The position numbers and the translations under genes were made by a program. 64,000 bases of DNA from Archangium gephyra. GTDB lineage: Bacteria > Myxococcota > Myxococcia > Myxococcales > Myxococcaceae. The stretch covers positions 732,501-796,500 of the forward strand of contig NZ_CP011509.1 of assembly GCF_001027285.1 (NCBI RefSeq), written 5' to 3'. The notes below the pieces were generated by a model. The model ran no database searches. It saw only the letters and a list, made by a program, of their open reading frames with translations, and was not told the origin of the DNA. Of this stretch, positions 45,614 through 54,335 are shown piece by piece. The number at the start of each line of letters is the position of its first letter. Position 1 is the first letter of the stretch.

Positions 45614-46333
45614 ATGAGGTTCTACTGGCTGGACTGCGTTCCCTACGAGAGCTTGCGCTACACAGGTGAATACAAGGCCGAGCGGAGATGGGGCCTGCCT
45701 GGGCTGCATTGCCCCACCTGCGGTGGAGACTGCGTTGGCTCGGAGTTCTACCCAGGTGTCGACCTCTCGGGATTGCCAGTGGCGAAGCAGCTCGAAGAGG
45801 CCTGGCAGGAAACGGATGTCGAGAAGTTCGAACGCCTGAGGCAACTGGTGAAGCCGCTGGCTCCGTCCTGGGCGCATCTGGCTCCGGGGACCCGTTTCGG
45901 TCCGCTCTCCGGCTCCGCACACGGCCGCTTCGCGCAGCTCTACACGCTGGACGGCGACACGGTGCTCATCCGCCGCGAGGCGTTGGAGCAACTCCAGGCA
46001 GAAGGCCTACGGGGACTGAAGGGGGTCCGCACCGGCCTGCGCTTCAGGCAGAAGAACGCGCCGGAGTTGCTGGAGCCGGAGGTGGAGATGCACGGTCTCT
46101 TCCACCCGGATTGCCTGCCACCCGGCAAGGCCGACCCCTGCGTCACGTGTGGCTGCTATCGCTTTTCCCTGCCCAAGCAGCCCCTGCTCGACAGGGCCTC
46201 GCTGCCGGAACACCTGGACGTCTTCCGGCTGCGCAACTTCACCAACGTCATCGTCATCACCGAGCGCTTCGCGGACACCCTGAACCGGCTCGGCTTCGAG
46301 GAGTTCTCCCTGCGGGAACTCCCCGTGCGCTGA
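45614..46333 (+). CDS. SitI6-family double-CXXCG immunity protein
   Basis: 239 residues; the ATG lies after AGGAGAAG. Two Cys motifs define the double-CXXCG family: CPTCGGDC near residue 33 and CVTCGCY near residue 177, probably forming one zinc site. No signal peptide, so it acts in the cytoplasm, as expected for neutralising a nuclease toxin. The middle (HLAPGTRFGPLSGSAHGRF) and the C-terminal RNFTNVIVITERFADTLNRLGFEEFSLREL match the general pattern of myxobacterial SitI6 paralogues. It is immediately downstream of the SitA-like gene, and its stop abuts that of the convergent sugar-transferase gene with no spacer. Confidence 0.88.
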   Translation: MRFYWLDCVPYESLRYTGEYKAERRWGLPGLHCPTCGGDCVGSEFYPGVDLSGLPVAKQLEEAWQETDVEKFERLRQLVKPLAPSWAHLAPGTRFGPLSGSAHGRFAQLYTLDGDTVLIRREALEQLQAEGLRGLKGVRTGLRFRQKNAPELLEPEVEMHGLFHPDCLPPGKADPCVTCGCYRFSLPKQPLLDRASLPEHLDVFRLRNFTNVIVITERFADTLNRLGFEEFSLRELPVR

Positions 46334-47935
46334 CTAGCTCGCGCCGCTGCCGGTCAGCACCACCGGCACCGTCTTGAGGATCAGGTTGATGTCGTTCTTG
46401 AGGCTCCAGTGGTCGATGTACTGCATGTCCAGGTACATCCACTCCTCGAAGGAGATCTGATTGCGGCCGGAGACCTGCCAGATGCAGGTGAGGCCCGGGC
46501 GCACCGACAACCGGCGCCGCTGCCACGCCGCGTACTTCTCCACCTCGCTGGGAATCGGCGGACGCGGCCCCACCACGCTCATCTCACCGCGCAGCACGTT
46601 GATGAGCTGCGGCAGCTCGTCGATGGAGTACTTGCGGATGAACCGGCCAATCCCCGTGATGCGCGGGTCGTTCTTCATCTTGAAGACCGGACCCGTCTGC
46701 TCGTTCATCGCCTCGAGCTTCGCCTTCAGCTCCTCGGCGTTGATCACCATGGAGCGGAACTTGAGCATGTGGAACGTCTTGCCGTGCAGCCCCACGCGCT
46801 TCTGCTTGAAGAAGATGGGCCCGCGGCTGGTGAACTTCACCCCCAGCGCCACCCCAATCAGCAGCGGCGAGAGCATCGCCAGCGCCGCCGCCGAGCTCAC
46901 GATGTCGAACAGCCGCTTGAGCGCCATCTGGTGCGGCCGGAACGCGTGCGTCATGAAGTGCAGGTAGCCGTCCGAGATGGCATGGTCATCCACCGGCCGC
47001 GCCCGGTCGAAGCGCATGTGGTACGCCGGCAGCGCGAAGGGCAGGCCGAACTTCTCGCACAGCTTCACCGCCGCCTGCATCTCCGCCGAGTGCTTCAGCA
47101 TGTTGCCGGCGATGTAGACCTCGTCCACCGGCACCGTGCACAGGATGTGCTCCAGATCCTTCACCGTCCCCAACAGCGGCGCGGGCGGCGCCGTCGTGGA
47201 CGTCTCGTTGCTGAAGTTCAGGAAGCCGATGACCTTGCGCCGGTGCTTGGTGTTCAGGTCCTCTCCCGTGAGCCGGCCCATGGCCCCCACGCCCAGGATG
47301 AGCACCTCGTCCAGCGGCTCCTCCTGCCCCGACAGGTTGCGGAACAGCTTCAGGCGCAGCAGCGCCACCGACGGCCACAACAGCGGCGGGAACATGCTCA
47401 GCGCGACGATCCACGACTCGGTGCCCATCACCAGACGCGTGACGAAGAGCACCACCGTCACCACCATCACCTGGATGGAGATGAGCGCCAGATCATCCAG
47501 CCGCTCGCGGTCCGCGAAGCGCACGTCGTAGAGGCACAGCGCCGTGCCCACCACCAGCCACGCCACCACGCCCACCCCGAGCAGCACCCACACATCCGTG
47601 CGCTCCAGGTGCAGGTCGTGCCCCATCATCGTCGTGGAGATGAGCAGCGCGGCCACCACCAGCACCACGTCCACCGCCAGGTTCAGCTTGGCGGCGAACC
47701 CCGGTGCGAAGCGCGAGGGCTGCGCCTCGGGCTTGGGACTCACCACCGACAGCTGCTTCTCCGTCGTCTCGAGCGCACTCGGAATCAGCCCCGGCGGCGG
47801 CGTCTCGGCGGGCCCCAGCCCCGGCGGCGGCGTCTCGGCGGGAGACAACCCATTGGGTTGTGCCTCCGCGCCCACGCGCGCGCTGGTCGAGGGCGGCTCG
47901 CTAGAGGTCACGTCAACTTGTGATGCGGGTCGCAT
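46334..47935 (-). CDS. Polyprenyl glycosylphosphotransferase (WbaP/PHPT type)
   Basis: 533 residues from an ATG preceded by GGAAGG; the longer open frame has no family character. The N-terminal 60 residues are Pro/Ala-rich with a duplicated GLxPAETPPP unit. Four or five membrane helices (about 75-195) are followed by a Rossmann-type CoA-binding-like domain (DEVLILGVGAMGRLTGED). The catalytic domain has KRLFDIVSSAAALAMLSPLL, FFKQKRVGLHGKTFHMLKFRSM, DELPQLINVLRGEMSVVGPRPPIP and RPGLTCIWQVSGRNQISFEEW. It transfers a sugar-1-phosphate onto undecaprenyl phosphate to start repeat-unit synthesis. It is probably the initiating enzyme for the Wzx/Wzy operon downstream, although MgtE and the Sit pair intervene. 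Confidence 0.93.
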   Translation of the reverse strand: MRPASQVDVTSSEPPSTSARVGAEAQPNGLSPAETPPPGLGPAETPPPGLIPSALETTEKQLSVVSPKPEAQPSRFAPGFAAKLNLAVDVVLVVAALLISTTMMGHDLHLERTDVWVLLGVGVVAWLVVGTALCLYDVRFADRERLDDLALISIQVMVVTVVLFVTRLVMGTESWIVALSMFPPLLWPSVALLRLKLFRNLSGQEEPLDEVLILGVGAMGRLTGEDLNTKHRRKVIGFLNFSNETSTTAPPAPLLGTVKDLEHILCTVPVDEVYIAGNMLKHSAEMQAAVKLCEKFGLPFALPAYHMRFDRARPVDDHAISDGYLHFMTHAFRPHQMALKRLFDIVSSAAALAMLSPLLIGVALGVKFTSRGPIFFKQKRVGLHGKTFHMLKFRSMVINAEELKAKLEAMNEQTGPVFKMKNDPRITGIGRFIRKYSIDELPQLINVLRGEMSVVGPRPPIPSEVEKYAAWQRRRLSVRPGLTCIWQVSGRNQISFEEWMYLDMQYIDHWSLKNDINLILKTVPVVLTGSGAS

Positions 47936-48230
47936 GGAAGCCTTCCCTGATTCAACGCCAACAGAACCGCATGATAGGGGGCCGCGGCCTCCCCAAAAAG
48001 CCAGGGATCGCGAACTGTTAAGACGGCGCCTGCCCTTCGTTGCGCGGTGCGCAGCGTAAAAGGCTGTCCTGAAATCCGTCAACCTTCCCTGTATTTTTAC
48101 ATTTTGAGTGTTGCTCCCAGTGGACACGAATTTGCCCCGGAGTCCAGGCGCACACGCGCCGTACTTGTAGGGGCATGGGATGTGCACGTCGGGAAAAGGA
48201 CGTGTTGGGTCCTCCCTGGGAGTCATCGCC
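47936..48230. promoter_or_regulatory. Divergent region, sugar transferase / HAD operon
   Basis: 295 bases between divergent genes. The stretch 48090-48115 (GTATTTTTACATTTTGAG) is markedly A+T-rich for this genome and could hold a -10 element for the HAD operon. On the minus strand TTGACG (48077-48082) resembles a -35 box, but its -10 is poor. A short frame from 48180 is only the extended start of the HAD gene. No other gene seen. Confidence 0.35.
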
Positions 48231-48986
48231 ATGGCCACCTCCGAGCCGTCCGTTCCCGCCGCCGTCGTGCTGTCGCGCCATGCGTTGGACGCGGCCCTGT
48301 TCGATCTGGATGGCGTGGTGACCCGTACCGCGCAGGTTCATGCCGAGGCCTGGAAGCACCTGTTCGACGCGTACTTTCCCTTCCAGCCCTTCACCGCGGA
48401 GGACTACCAGCGCTACGTGGATGGAAGGCCGCGCCTCGACGGCATCCGCTGCTTCCTGGAGAGCCGGGGCGTCACGCTGCCCGAGGGCTCGGCGGAGGAG
48501 GGGCCCGAGGCGGAGACGGTACAGGGGTTGGGCAAGCGCAAGAATGGCTACTTCCTCGAGGCGTTGCGGCAGCAGGGCGTGGAGGTGTTCGCGGGGGCGG
48601 TGGGGCTGCTGGAGCGGTTGAGGGCGGCGGGCTTCCGCACGGCGGTGGTGTCGGCCAGCCGCAACTGCGAGGCGGTGCTGCGGGCGGCCGGGTTGGAGCA
48701 CCTCTTCGACGCCCGGGTGGACGGGGTGGAGGCGGGCAGGCTCGGGTTGCCGGGCAAGCCAGCGCCGGACACGTTCCTGGAAGCGGCACGGCGATTGGGC
48801 GTGTCCCCGGAGCGCGCGGTAGTGGTGGAGGACGCGCAGGCGGGTGTGCAGGCGGGCAGGCGAGGCCGCTTCGGCTTCGTCATCGGCGTGCGCCGCGCGG
48901 GGCCAGAGGGCGCGCTGGTGCGGGCCGGTGCCGACGTGGAGGTGGCGCACCTGGCCACCGTGAAGGTGGAGGAAGGAGAGCCCTGA
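48231..48986 (+). CDS. HAD-superfamily beta-phosphoglucomutase-like hydrolase
   Basis: 251 residues from an ATG with GGGAG upstream; a 17-codon longer start is possible. HAD motif I is FDLDGVV (D25, D27, the phosphoaspartate pair), motif II VVSASRN, motif III Lys in GKPAPDTFLEAA and motif IV VVEDAQAGVQAG. The cap has the beta-phosphoglucomutase-type FDAYFPF...YQRYVDGRPRLDGIRCFL with LGKRKNGYF. Beta-PGM converts beta-glucose-1-phosphate to glucose-6-phosphate. The GH65 phosphorylase two genes downstream would release beta-glucose-1-phosphate, giving a coherent pathway. The overlap with an OtsB gene suggests trehalose or a related disaccharide as substrate. Confidence 0.9.
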   Translation: MATSEPSVPAAVVLSRHALDAALFDLDGVVTRTAQVHAEAWKHLFDAYFPFQPFTAEDYQRYVDGRPRLDGIRCFLESRGVTLPEGSAEEGPEAETVQGLGKRKNGYFLEALRQQGVEVFAGAVGLLERLRAAGFRTAVVSASRNCEAVLRAAGLEHLFDARVDGVEAGRLGLPGKPAPDTFLEAARRLGVSPERAVVVEDAQAGVQAGRRGRFGFVIGVRRAGPEGALVRAGADVEVAHLATVKVEEGEP

Positions 48987-49802
48987 GTGATGCGGCCGAT
49001 ACGGGAAGTGCCCTCGGCGCTGGCGCGGTGGGACGAGGTGTCGCGGCGGCTGGAGGGCCGGCGGGTGGCCCTCTTCCTCGACTATGACGGCACGCTCTCG
49101 CCCATCGTGCCCAACCCGGAGGACGCGCGGCTGTCGGAGGACATGGTGTCCACGCTGGTGGCGCTGGCCCGGCACTACCCGGTGGCCATCGTGAGCGGGA
49201 GGGATCTGCCGGTGCTCGAGGAGTTCGTGGGGCTGACGGGCGTGTACTACGCGGGCAGCCACGGCTTCGACATCCATGGGCCGGGCGGGCAGGCCTTCCA
49301 GTTGGAGGAGGGCCGGGCGCTGCTGCCGGAACTGGACGCGGCGGAGCGGGAGCTGGCGTCGGGGTTGGCGGCCATTCCGGGCGCGAAGCTGGAGCGCAAG
49401 CGCTTCAGCGTGGCGGTGCACTGGCGGCACGTGGAGGAGGCGCGGTACGCCGAGGTGGAGCGGGAGGTGGACGCGGTGCTCGCGCGCCATCCGCGGCTGC
49501 GCAAGGGCGGCGGGAAGAAGGTGTTCGAGGTGCAGCCGGACCTCGACTGGCACAAGGGCCGGGCGGTGCAGTGGCTGCTGCGCGCGCTGGGCCTGGAGAG
49601 CCGGGACGTGCTGCCGGTGTACGCGGGCGATGACCTCACGGACGAGGACGCCTTCGGGATGCTGGAGGGACGGGGGCTGGGGCTGGTGGTGCGGGGCGAG
49701 GTGGAGCGGCCCACGGCGGCGGACTACGCGCTGGAGGACGTGGAGGAGGTGCGCCAGTTCCTCGAGCGGCTCATCACCCGGGCGGGAGGGGCCACACGAT
49801 GA
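48987..49802 (+). CDS. otsB: Trehalose-6-phosphate phosphatase (OtsB)
   Basis: 271 residues if the GTG directly after the previous stop is used (AGGAG eight bases upstream); the ATG one codon later is also possible. HAD motifs: [18 protein letters not shown] (nucleophile Asp), VAIVSGRDL, the T6PP-type [31 protein letters not shown], and motif [13 protein letters not shown]. These are the hallmarks of trehalose-6-phosphate phosphatases, which dephosphorylate trehalose-6-phosphate to trehalose. No trehalose-6-phosphate synthase (OtsA) gene is beside it. It overlaps the GH65 gene by four bases (ATGA), so synthesis and phosphorolysis genes are coupled. Confidence 0.9.
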   Translation: MMRPIREVPSALARWDEVSRRLEGRRVALFLDYDGTLSPIVPNPEDARLSEDMVSTLVALARHYPVAIVSGRDLPVLEEFVGLTGVYYAGSHGFDIHGPGGQAFQLEEGRALLPELDAAERELASGLAAIPGAKLERKRFSVAVHWRHVEEARYAEVEREVDAVLARHPRLRKGGGKKVFEVQPDLDWHKGRAVQWLLRALGLESRDVLPVYAGDDLTDEDAFGMLEGRGLGLVVRGEVERPTAADYALEDVEEVRQFLERLITRAGGATR

Positions 49803-52252
49803 GTGGGGACCACTGGCTATTCGCCTATGAGGGCTTCGAGCCGCGCAGGGAAGGGCTGCGCGAGGCGCTGTGCACGCTGGGCAATGGCTACTTCGCCACG
49901 CGCGGGGCGGTGCCGGAGTCCGAGGCGGACGAGACGCACTACCCGGGGACGTACCTGGCGGGCGGGTACAACCGGCTGAAGACGGACCTGGCCGGGCGGG
50001 TGGTGGAGAACGAGGACCTGGTGAACATGCCCAACTGGTTGCCGCTCACCTTCCGGCCGGAGGGCGGCGACTGGTTCAACGCGCAGGCGGTGCGGCTGCT
50101 GGAGTACCGGCAGGTGCTGGACCTGGCGCGAGGGCTGCTGCTGCGCACGGTGCGCTTCGAGGACCGGCGGGGACGGCGCACGCGCGTGGAGCAGCGGCGC
50201 TTCGTGCACATGCGCGACAAGCACCTGGCGGGGCAGGAGCTGGTGCTGGTGCCGGAGAACTGGAGCGGCCAGGTGCACGTGCGCTCGGCGCTGGATGGGC
50301 GCGTGGTGAATGGGGGCGTGCCCCGCTACCGGCAGCTCAACTGCAAGCATTTGCGGACGCTGGTGACGGAGGAGGTGGACGCGGAGACGCTGCTGCTCGA
50401 GGTGGAGACGGTGCAGTCGCGCGTGGAGGTGGCCGAGGCGGCGCGGACGCGGCTGTACGTGGAGGGGCAGCCGGCGAGGGCCCAGCGGGGGCTCGCCGTG
50501 GAGGAGGGCTACGTCGCGCACGAATTCATGTTGGAGCTGCGCGAGGGCCAGCGGCTGGCGGTGGAGAAGGTGGTGGCCCTGTACTCGTCGAGGGACCATG
50601 CGGTGTCCGAGGCGGCCATGGAGGCCCGGCACGCGGTGGAGCAGGCGCCCGGGCGTTTCGACGAGCTGGTGGCCTCGCACGTGCGCTCGTGGTCGCACTT
50701 GTGGCGCCGGAGCGATCTGGACCTGGAGCTGTCCGAGCCGGACCACCTCCACACCACGCTGCGGCTGCACATCTTCCACCTGCTGCAGACGGTGTCCCCG
50801 CACACCATCGACCAGGACGTGGGGGTGCCGGCGCGCGGGTGGCACGGCGAGGCGTACCGGGGCCACATCTTCTGGGACGAGCTGTTCATCTTCCCGTTCC
50901 TCAACCTGCGGCTGCCGGCGCTGACGCGGGCGCTGCTGCGTTACCGTCACCGGCGGCTGCGGCGGGCGCGCGAGGCGGCGCGGGAGGCGGGCTTCCGCGG
51001 GGCCATGTTCCCCTGGCAGAGCGGCAGCGACGGGCGCGAGGAGAGCCAGCGGGTGCACCTCAATCCCCGCTCGGGGCGGTGGGTGCCGGACGTGACGTGG
51101 TTGCAGCGGCACATCAACGCGGCCATCGCCTACAACGTCTGGCAGTACTACCAGGCCACGGCCGACACCGAGTTCCTGTACTTCTACGGCGCGGAGATGC
51201 TGCTGGAGCTCGCGCGCTTCTGGGCGAGCATGGCCCGGTGGAACCCCGAGCTGCGCCGCTACGAAATCCTCGGCGTGATGGGGCCGGACGAGTACCACAC
51301 GGGCTACCCGGACCGGCCGCAGCCAGGGCTCGACAACAATTCCTACACGAACCTCATGGCGGTGTGGGTGCTGTGCAAGGGATTGGAGGTGCTCGAGCTG
51401 CTGCCCGGCGAGCGCAGGGATGAGCTGCTCGAGACGCTGCAGGTGGGCCCGGAGGAGTTGGCGCACTGGGAGGACGTGAGCCGGAAGATGCGGCTGGTGT
51501 TCCACGAGGACGGCGTGCTGAGCCAGTTCGAGGGCTACGAGCAGCTCGAGGAGTTCGACTGGGAGTCGTACCGGGCGCGCTATGCGGACATCCAGCGGCT
51601 GGACCGGATTCTCGAGGCCGAGGGCGACTCACCCAACCGCTACAAGCTATCGAAGCAGGCGGACGTGCTGATGCTGTTCTACCTGTTCTCGGCGGAGGAG
51701 CTGGAGCAGCTCTTCGGGCGGCTGGGGTACCCGTTCGACCACGAGATGATTCCGAGGACGGTGGACTACTACCTGCAACGGGCCTCGCATGGCTCGACGC
51801 TGAGCGGGGTGGTGCACTCGTGGGTGCTGGCGCGAAGCGACCGTCCGCGCTCGTGGAAGCTGTTCAGCGAGGCGTTGCGCAGCGACATCTCGGACGTGCA
51901 GGGCGGGACGACGCCGGAGGGCATCCACCTGGGCGCCATGGCCGGGACGGTGGACCTGATGCAGCGGGCCTACACGGGCATCGAGGTGCGCGGAGACGTG
52001 CTGCACTTCAACCCCAACCTGCCCGAGGGGCTGACGCGGCTGAAGTTCCTGCTGCGCTACCGCAAGCACATGGTGGAGGTGGAGATCACCCAGGACAAGC
52101 TGGTGCTCAACAGCCGGTGGCCCGCGCCCGCGCCGCTGGAGTTCTCGCTGCGCGGCGAGCGCCACCAGCTCAAGTGCTGCGAGACGCGGGAGTTCCCCAT
52201 CGAGAAACCCCCGCTCTCCGTCGAGTCGGAGCTGCACGGCGCGGGCCCGTGA
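49799..52252 (+). CDS. GH65 disaccharide phosphorylase
   Basis: 817 residues, usual for family 65. N-terminal beta-sandwich (EALCTLGNGYFATRGAVPESEADETHYPGTYLAGGYNR), helical linker, then the (alpha/alpha)6 barrel: HGEAYRGHIFWDELFIFPFLN, GAMFPWQSGSDGREE and the catalytic acid E498 in GVMGPDEYHTGY, a late KQADVLMLFYLF, HGSTLSGVVHSW. C-terminal beta domain DVQGGTTPEGIHLGAMAGTVDLMQR. Such enzymes phosphorolyse trehalose, kojibiose, maltose or nigerose to glucose and beta-glucose-1-phosphate. Context (OtsB and a beta-PGM-like HAD) favours trehalose or a trehalose-derived disaccharide. No signal peptide. The stop is 18 bases from the convergent protease gene. Confidence 0.93.
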   Translation: MSGDHWLFAYEGFEPRREGLREALCTLGNGYFATRGAVPESEADETHYPGTYLAGGYNRLKTDLAGRVVENEDLVNMPNWLPLTFRPEGGDWFNAQAVRLLEYRQVLDLARGLLLRTVRFEDRRGRRTRVEQRRFVHMRDKHLAGQELVLVPENWSGQVHVRSALDGRVVNGGVPRYRQLNCKHLRTLVTEEVDAETLLLEVETVQSRVEVAEAARTRLYVEGQPARAQRGLAVEEGYVAHEFMLELREGQRLAVEKVVALYSSRDHAVSEAAMEARHAVEQAPGRFDELVASHVRSWSHLWRRSDLDLELSEPDHLHTTLRLHIFHLLQTVSPHTIDQDVGVPARGWHGEAYRGHIFWDELFIFPFLNLRLPALTRALLRYRHRRLRRAREAAREAGFRGAMFPWQSGSDGREESQRVHLNPRSGRWVPDVTWLQRHINAAIAYNVWQYYQATADTEFLYFYGAEMLLELARFWASMARWNPELRRYEILGVMGPDEYHTGYPDRPQPGLDNNSYTNLMAVWVLCKGLEVLELLPGERRDELLETLQVGPEELAHWEDVSRKMRLVFHEDGVLSQFEGYEQLEEFDWESYRARYADIQRLDRILEAEGDSPNRYKLSKQADVLMLFYLFSAEELEQLFGRLGYPFDHEMIPRTVDYYLQRASHGSTLSGVVHSWVLARSDRPRSWKLFSEALRSDISDVQGGTTPEGIHLGAMAGTVDLMQRAYTGIEVRGDVLHFNPNLPEGLTRLKFLLRYRKHMVEVEITQDKLVLNSRWPAPAPLEFSLRGERHQLKCCETREFPIEKPPLSVESELHGAGP

Positions 52253-52270
52253 GTGCCCGCGCCGGACGGC

Positions 52271-54184
52271 TCAGTACGTGCCCTTGATGGAGACGCCCGA
52301 GAAGGTGCTGTAGGCGCGGAGCATGACGTACATGCGCTGGTTGGCCGTCTGCGCGGCGATGTTGCACGTCTCGGCGTTGCCACCCAGGTACGGGCGGCAG
52401 TTGTACGAGGACGTGGTGGGCGTCGCGCCGATGCGGACGTAGAGGTCGGCGTCACCCGTGCCACCGCTGGACACGAAGGAGGACGCGCGGCCGGCCGGCA
52501 CATCCAGGTAGTAGTGCTTCTCGGAGCCCGCGGAGGCCGACTGGTTGGTCAGCGCCACGCCGTTGGTCAGCGCGGTGGGGAGCGGCGGCGGAAGGCCCAC
52601 GCCCACGGCCTGCCAGGCCAGGTTCACGGCGTTCTGCTCGATGGAGCCGGTGCCGAAGAGCATGGCCGCGGCCTGCTCGGTGTACGTCTTCGCCTGGGCG
52701 AGCGTGGTGGAGGCCGTGAAGAGATCCGTGTTCGCCTTGTAGAAGATGGCGCCGGCCTTCCGGCAGCCGATGGCCGGGACCTCGATGTCGGTCATGCCGC
52801 GCGGGTGCTTCCCGCCCGTCACCAGCAGCTTGAAGACGAGGTTGACGATGCCCGAGTTCCAGTGCACGCCGCCGTTGTCGGAGGTGCCCGTGTAGCGCGT
52901 GGGGTAGTAGTCCTTCGACGAGCCGTCCTGCGTGGGGTTGTCCATGTAGCGGAGCGCGTCCCCCGCGGTGGCCGGCGTCCACACGTCGTCACCCACCAGC
53001 CACACGGGCCGGTCCCAGACCCAGTTCTTCTTCCAGCACTCGCAGTAGGCGCCGAAGATGTCGCTCAGGGCCTCGTTGAGCGCGCCGGACTCGCCCGAGT
53101 AGATGAGGTTGGACTCGGAGCTGGTCACCGCGTGCGTCAGCTCGTGCACCGTCACATCCTGCGACTTGCCCAGCGGCGCGGAGTCCACGCCGTTGCTGTC
53201 GCCGTACACCATCTGCGTGCCGTTCCAGTAGGCGTTGGTGTAGTTGGTGCTGTAGTGCACCGAGCTGCGCAGCTGCGCGCCCGCGCCGTTGTACGAGTCG
53301 CGGCCGAAGTTCTCGTAGTAGCACCGGTAGGTGGTGCCCAGGTGGTCGTAGTTCTCGTCCACGTGGGTGTCGCCGGTGACGGCGCCACCCTCGGAGCGCT
53401 TGAGGGTCCCGGGCAGCGTGGTGCCGTTGTTGGACGAGTACACCGCTCGGCTCTGCGCCGTGTGGATCTCCGTGTTCCGGCCCTCGATGGCTCCCGTCAG
53501 CGCGTTCACGTAGACGTGCTCCTGGATGGGCAGATCCAGTCCCTCGCCGGTCACCTTCACCGCGTAGACCAGCTTCAGGCGCTCCTCCTCCCCGGCGCGG
53601 AGGTACACCAGACGGGCCTCGCCCTCGGAGGCGAGGTGACGGCCCGAGGTGCTGTCCAGGGCGGCGGCCGTGGCGGCCTCCGGGGAGATGCGCGCCTTGG
53701 CGGGAGCGGACTCGCCATCACGTGCCGTGCCGTTGACCGCGAAGACCTGGCCGGCCGGGTCCAGGTGGAGGATGAGCTCCTGGCCCACCACCTGGAGACC
53801 ATTGCGCATCTGGTCGTAGCGCAGGTGCGTGTTGCCCTCCTCGTCCACGGAGACCCGGCGCACGATGAGGTCCGAGGCATTCATCCGGAACGCGGGCGCG
53901 ATCTGGGCCAGCGCGGCACCGACCCGCGCGTGGGCCTCGGGCGCCGACAGGCCCTTCACGGACGCGCCCGCCGAGCCGAGCCGGCCACGAATCATGTACG
54001 GCACGCCGTTGTCGTGGGCTCCGAGCACCTCCGCCGAGGGCAAGGCGGCGAGCGCCGCCCGGAGGTCCGCCGTGGAGCCAATGTCATCGGCGCGCTCCTG
54101 GGCGGTGGATATCTCCTGGGTCTCCGTGCTGTGGCAGGCCGTGAACGCCAGTGACAGACAGGCTGCGAGCATCCGGGTACGCAT
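52271..54184 (-). CDS. Thermolysin-like (M4) secreted metalloprotease with PPC-type C-terminus
   Basis: 637 residues from the ATG preceded by AAAGGGAA; the start 25 codons earlier lacks support. Lipoprotein-like signal (LAACLSLAFTAC), FTP and PepSY propeptide (about 50-230, ending in a YVNALTGAIEGR-like junction), then the M4 core: VTVHELTHAVTSS (H347, E348, H351), GALNEALSDIFG with the third zinc ligand Glu, and the transition-state His in DNGGVHWNSGI. A PPC-type domain follows (GTGDADLYVRIGATPTTSSYNCRPYLGGNAETC). The protein is probably secreted and acts in extracellular protein digestion. Its PPC domain strongly resembles that of the S8 protease at 59386. Confidence 0.95.
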   Translation of the reverse strand: MRTRMLAACLSLAFTACHSTETQEISTAQERADDIGSTADLRAALAALPSAEVLGAHDNGVPYMIRGRLGSAGASVKGLSAPEAHARVGAALAQIAPAFRMNASDLIVRRVSVDEEGNTHLRYDQMRNGLQVVGQELILHLDPAGQVFAVNGTARDGESAPAKARISPEAATAAALDSTSGRHLASEGEARLVYLRAGEEERLKLVYAVKVTGEGLDLPIQEHVYVNALTGAIEGRNTEIHTAQSRAVYSSNNGTTLPGTLKRSEGGAVTGDTHVDENYDHLGTTYRCYYENFGRDSYNGAGAQLRSSVHYSTNYTNAYWNGTQMVYGDSNGVDSAPLGKSQDVTVHELTHAVTSSESNLIYSGESGALNEALSDIFGAYCECWKKNWVWDRPVWLVGDDVWTPATAGDALRYMDNPTQDGSSKDYYPTRYTGTSDNGGVHWNSGIVNLVFKLLVTGGKHPRGMTDIEVPAIGCRKAGAIFYKANTDLFTASTTLAQAKTYTEQAAAMLFGTGSIEQNAVNLAWQAVGVGLPPPLPTALTNGVALTNQSASAGSEKHYYLDVPAGRASSFVSSGGTGDADLYVRIGATPTTSSYNCRPYLGGNAETCNIAAQTANQRMYVMLRAYSTFSGVSIKGTY

Positions 54185-54335
54185 GCGGTGTTTCCCTTTC
54201 CCGGCGGCGGCAGGCCACCGAAAGAGGGAATCATGCGTGCCATTCAGCCCTTCAATCAATCCTGCTTCCTGGAATAATCCACAGGCTTATGAGCCCGCAC
54301 CCGCTCGCCCGTGGTGAATCATGCCCCGCCGTGCA

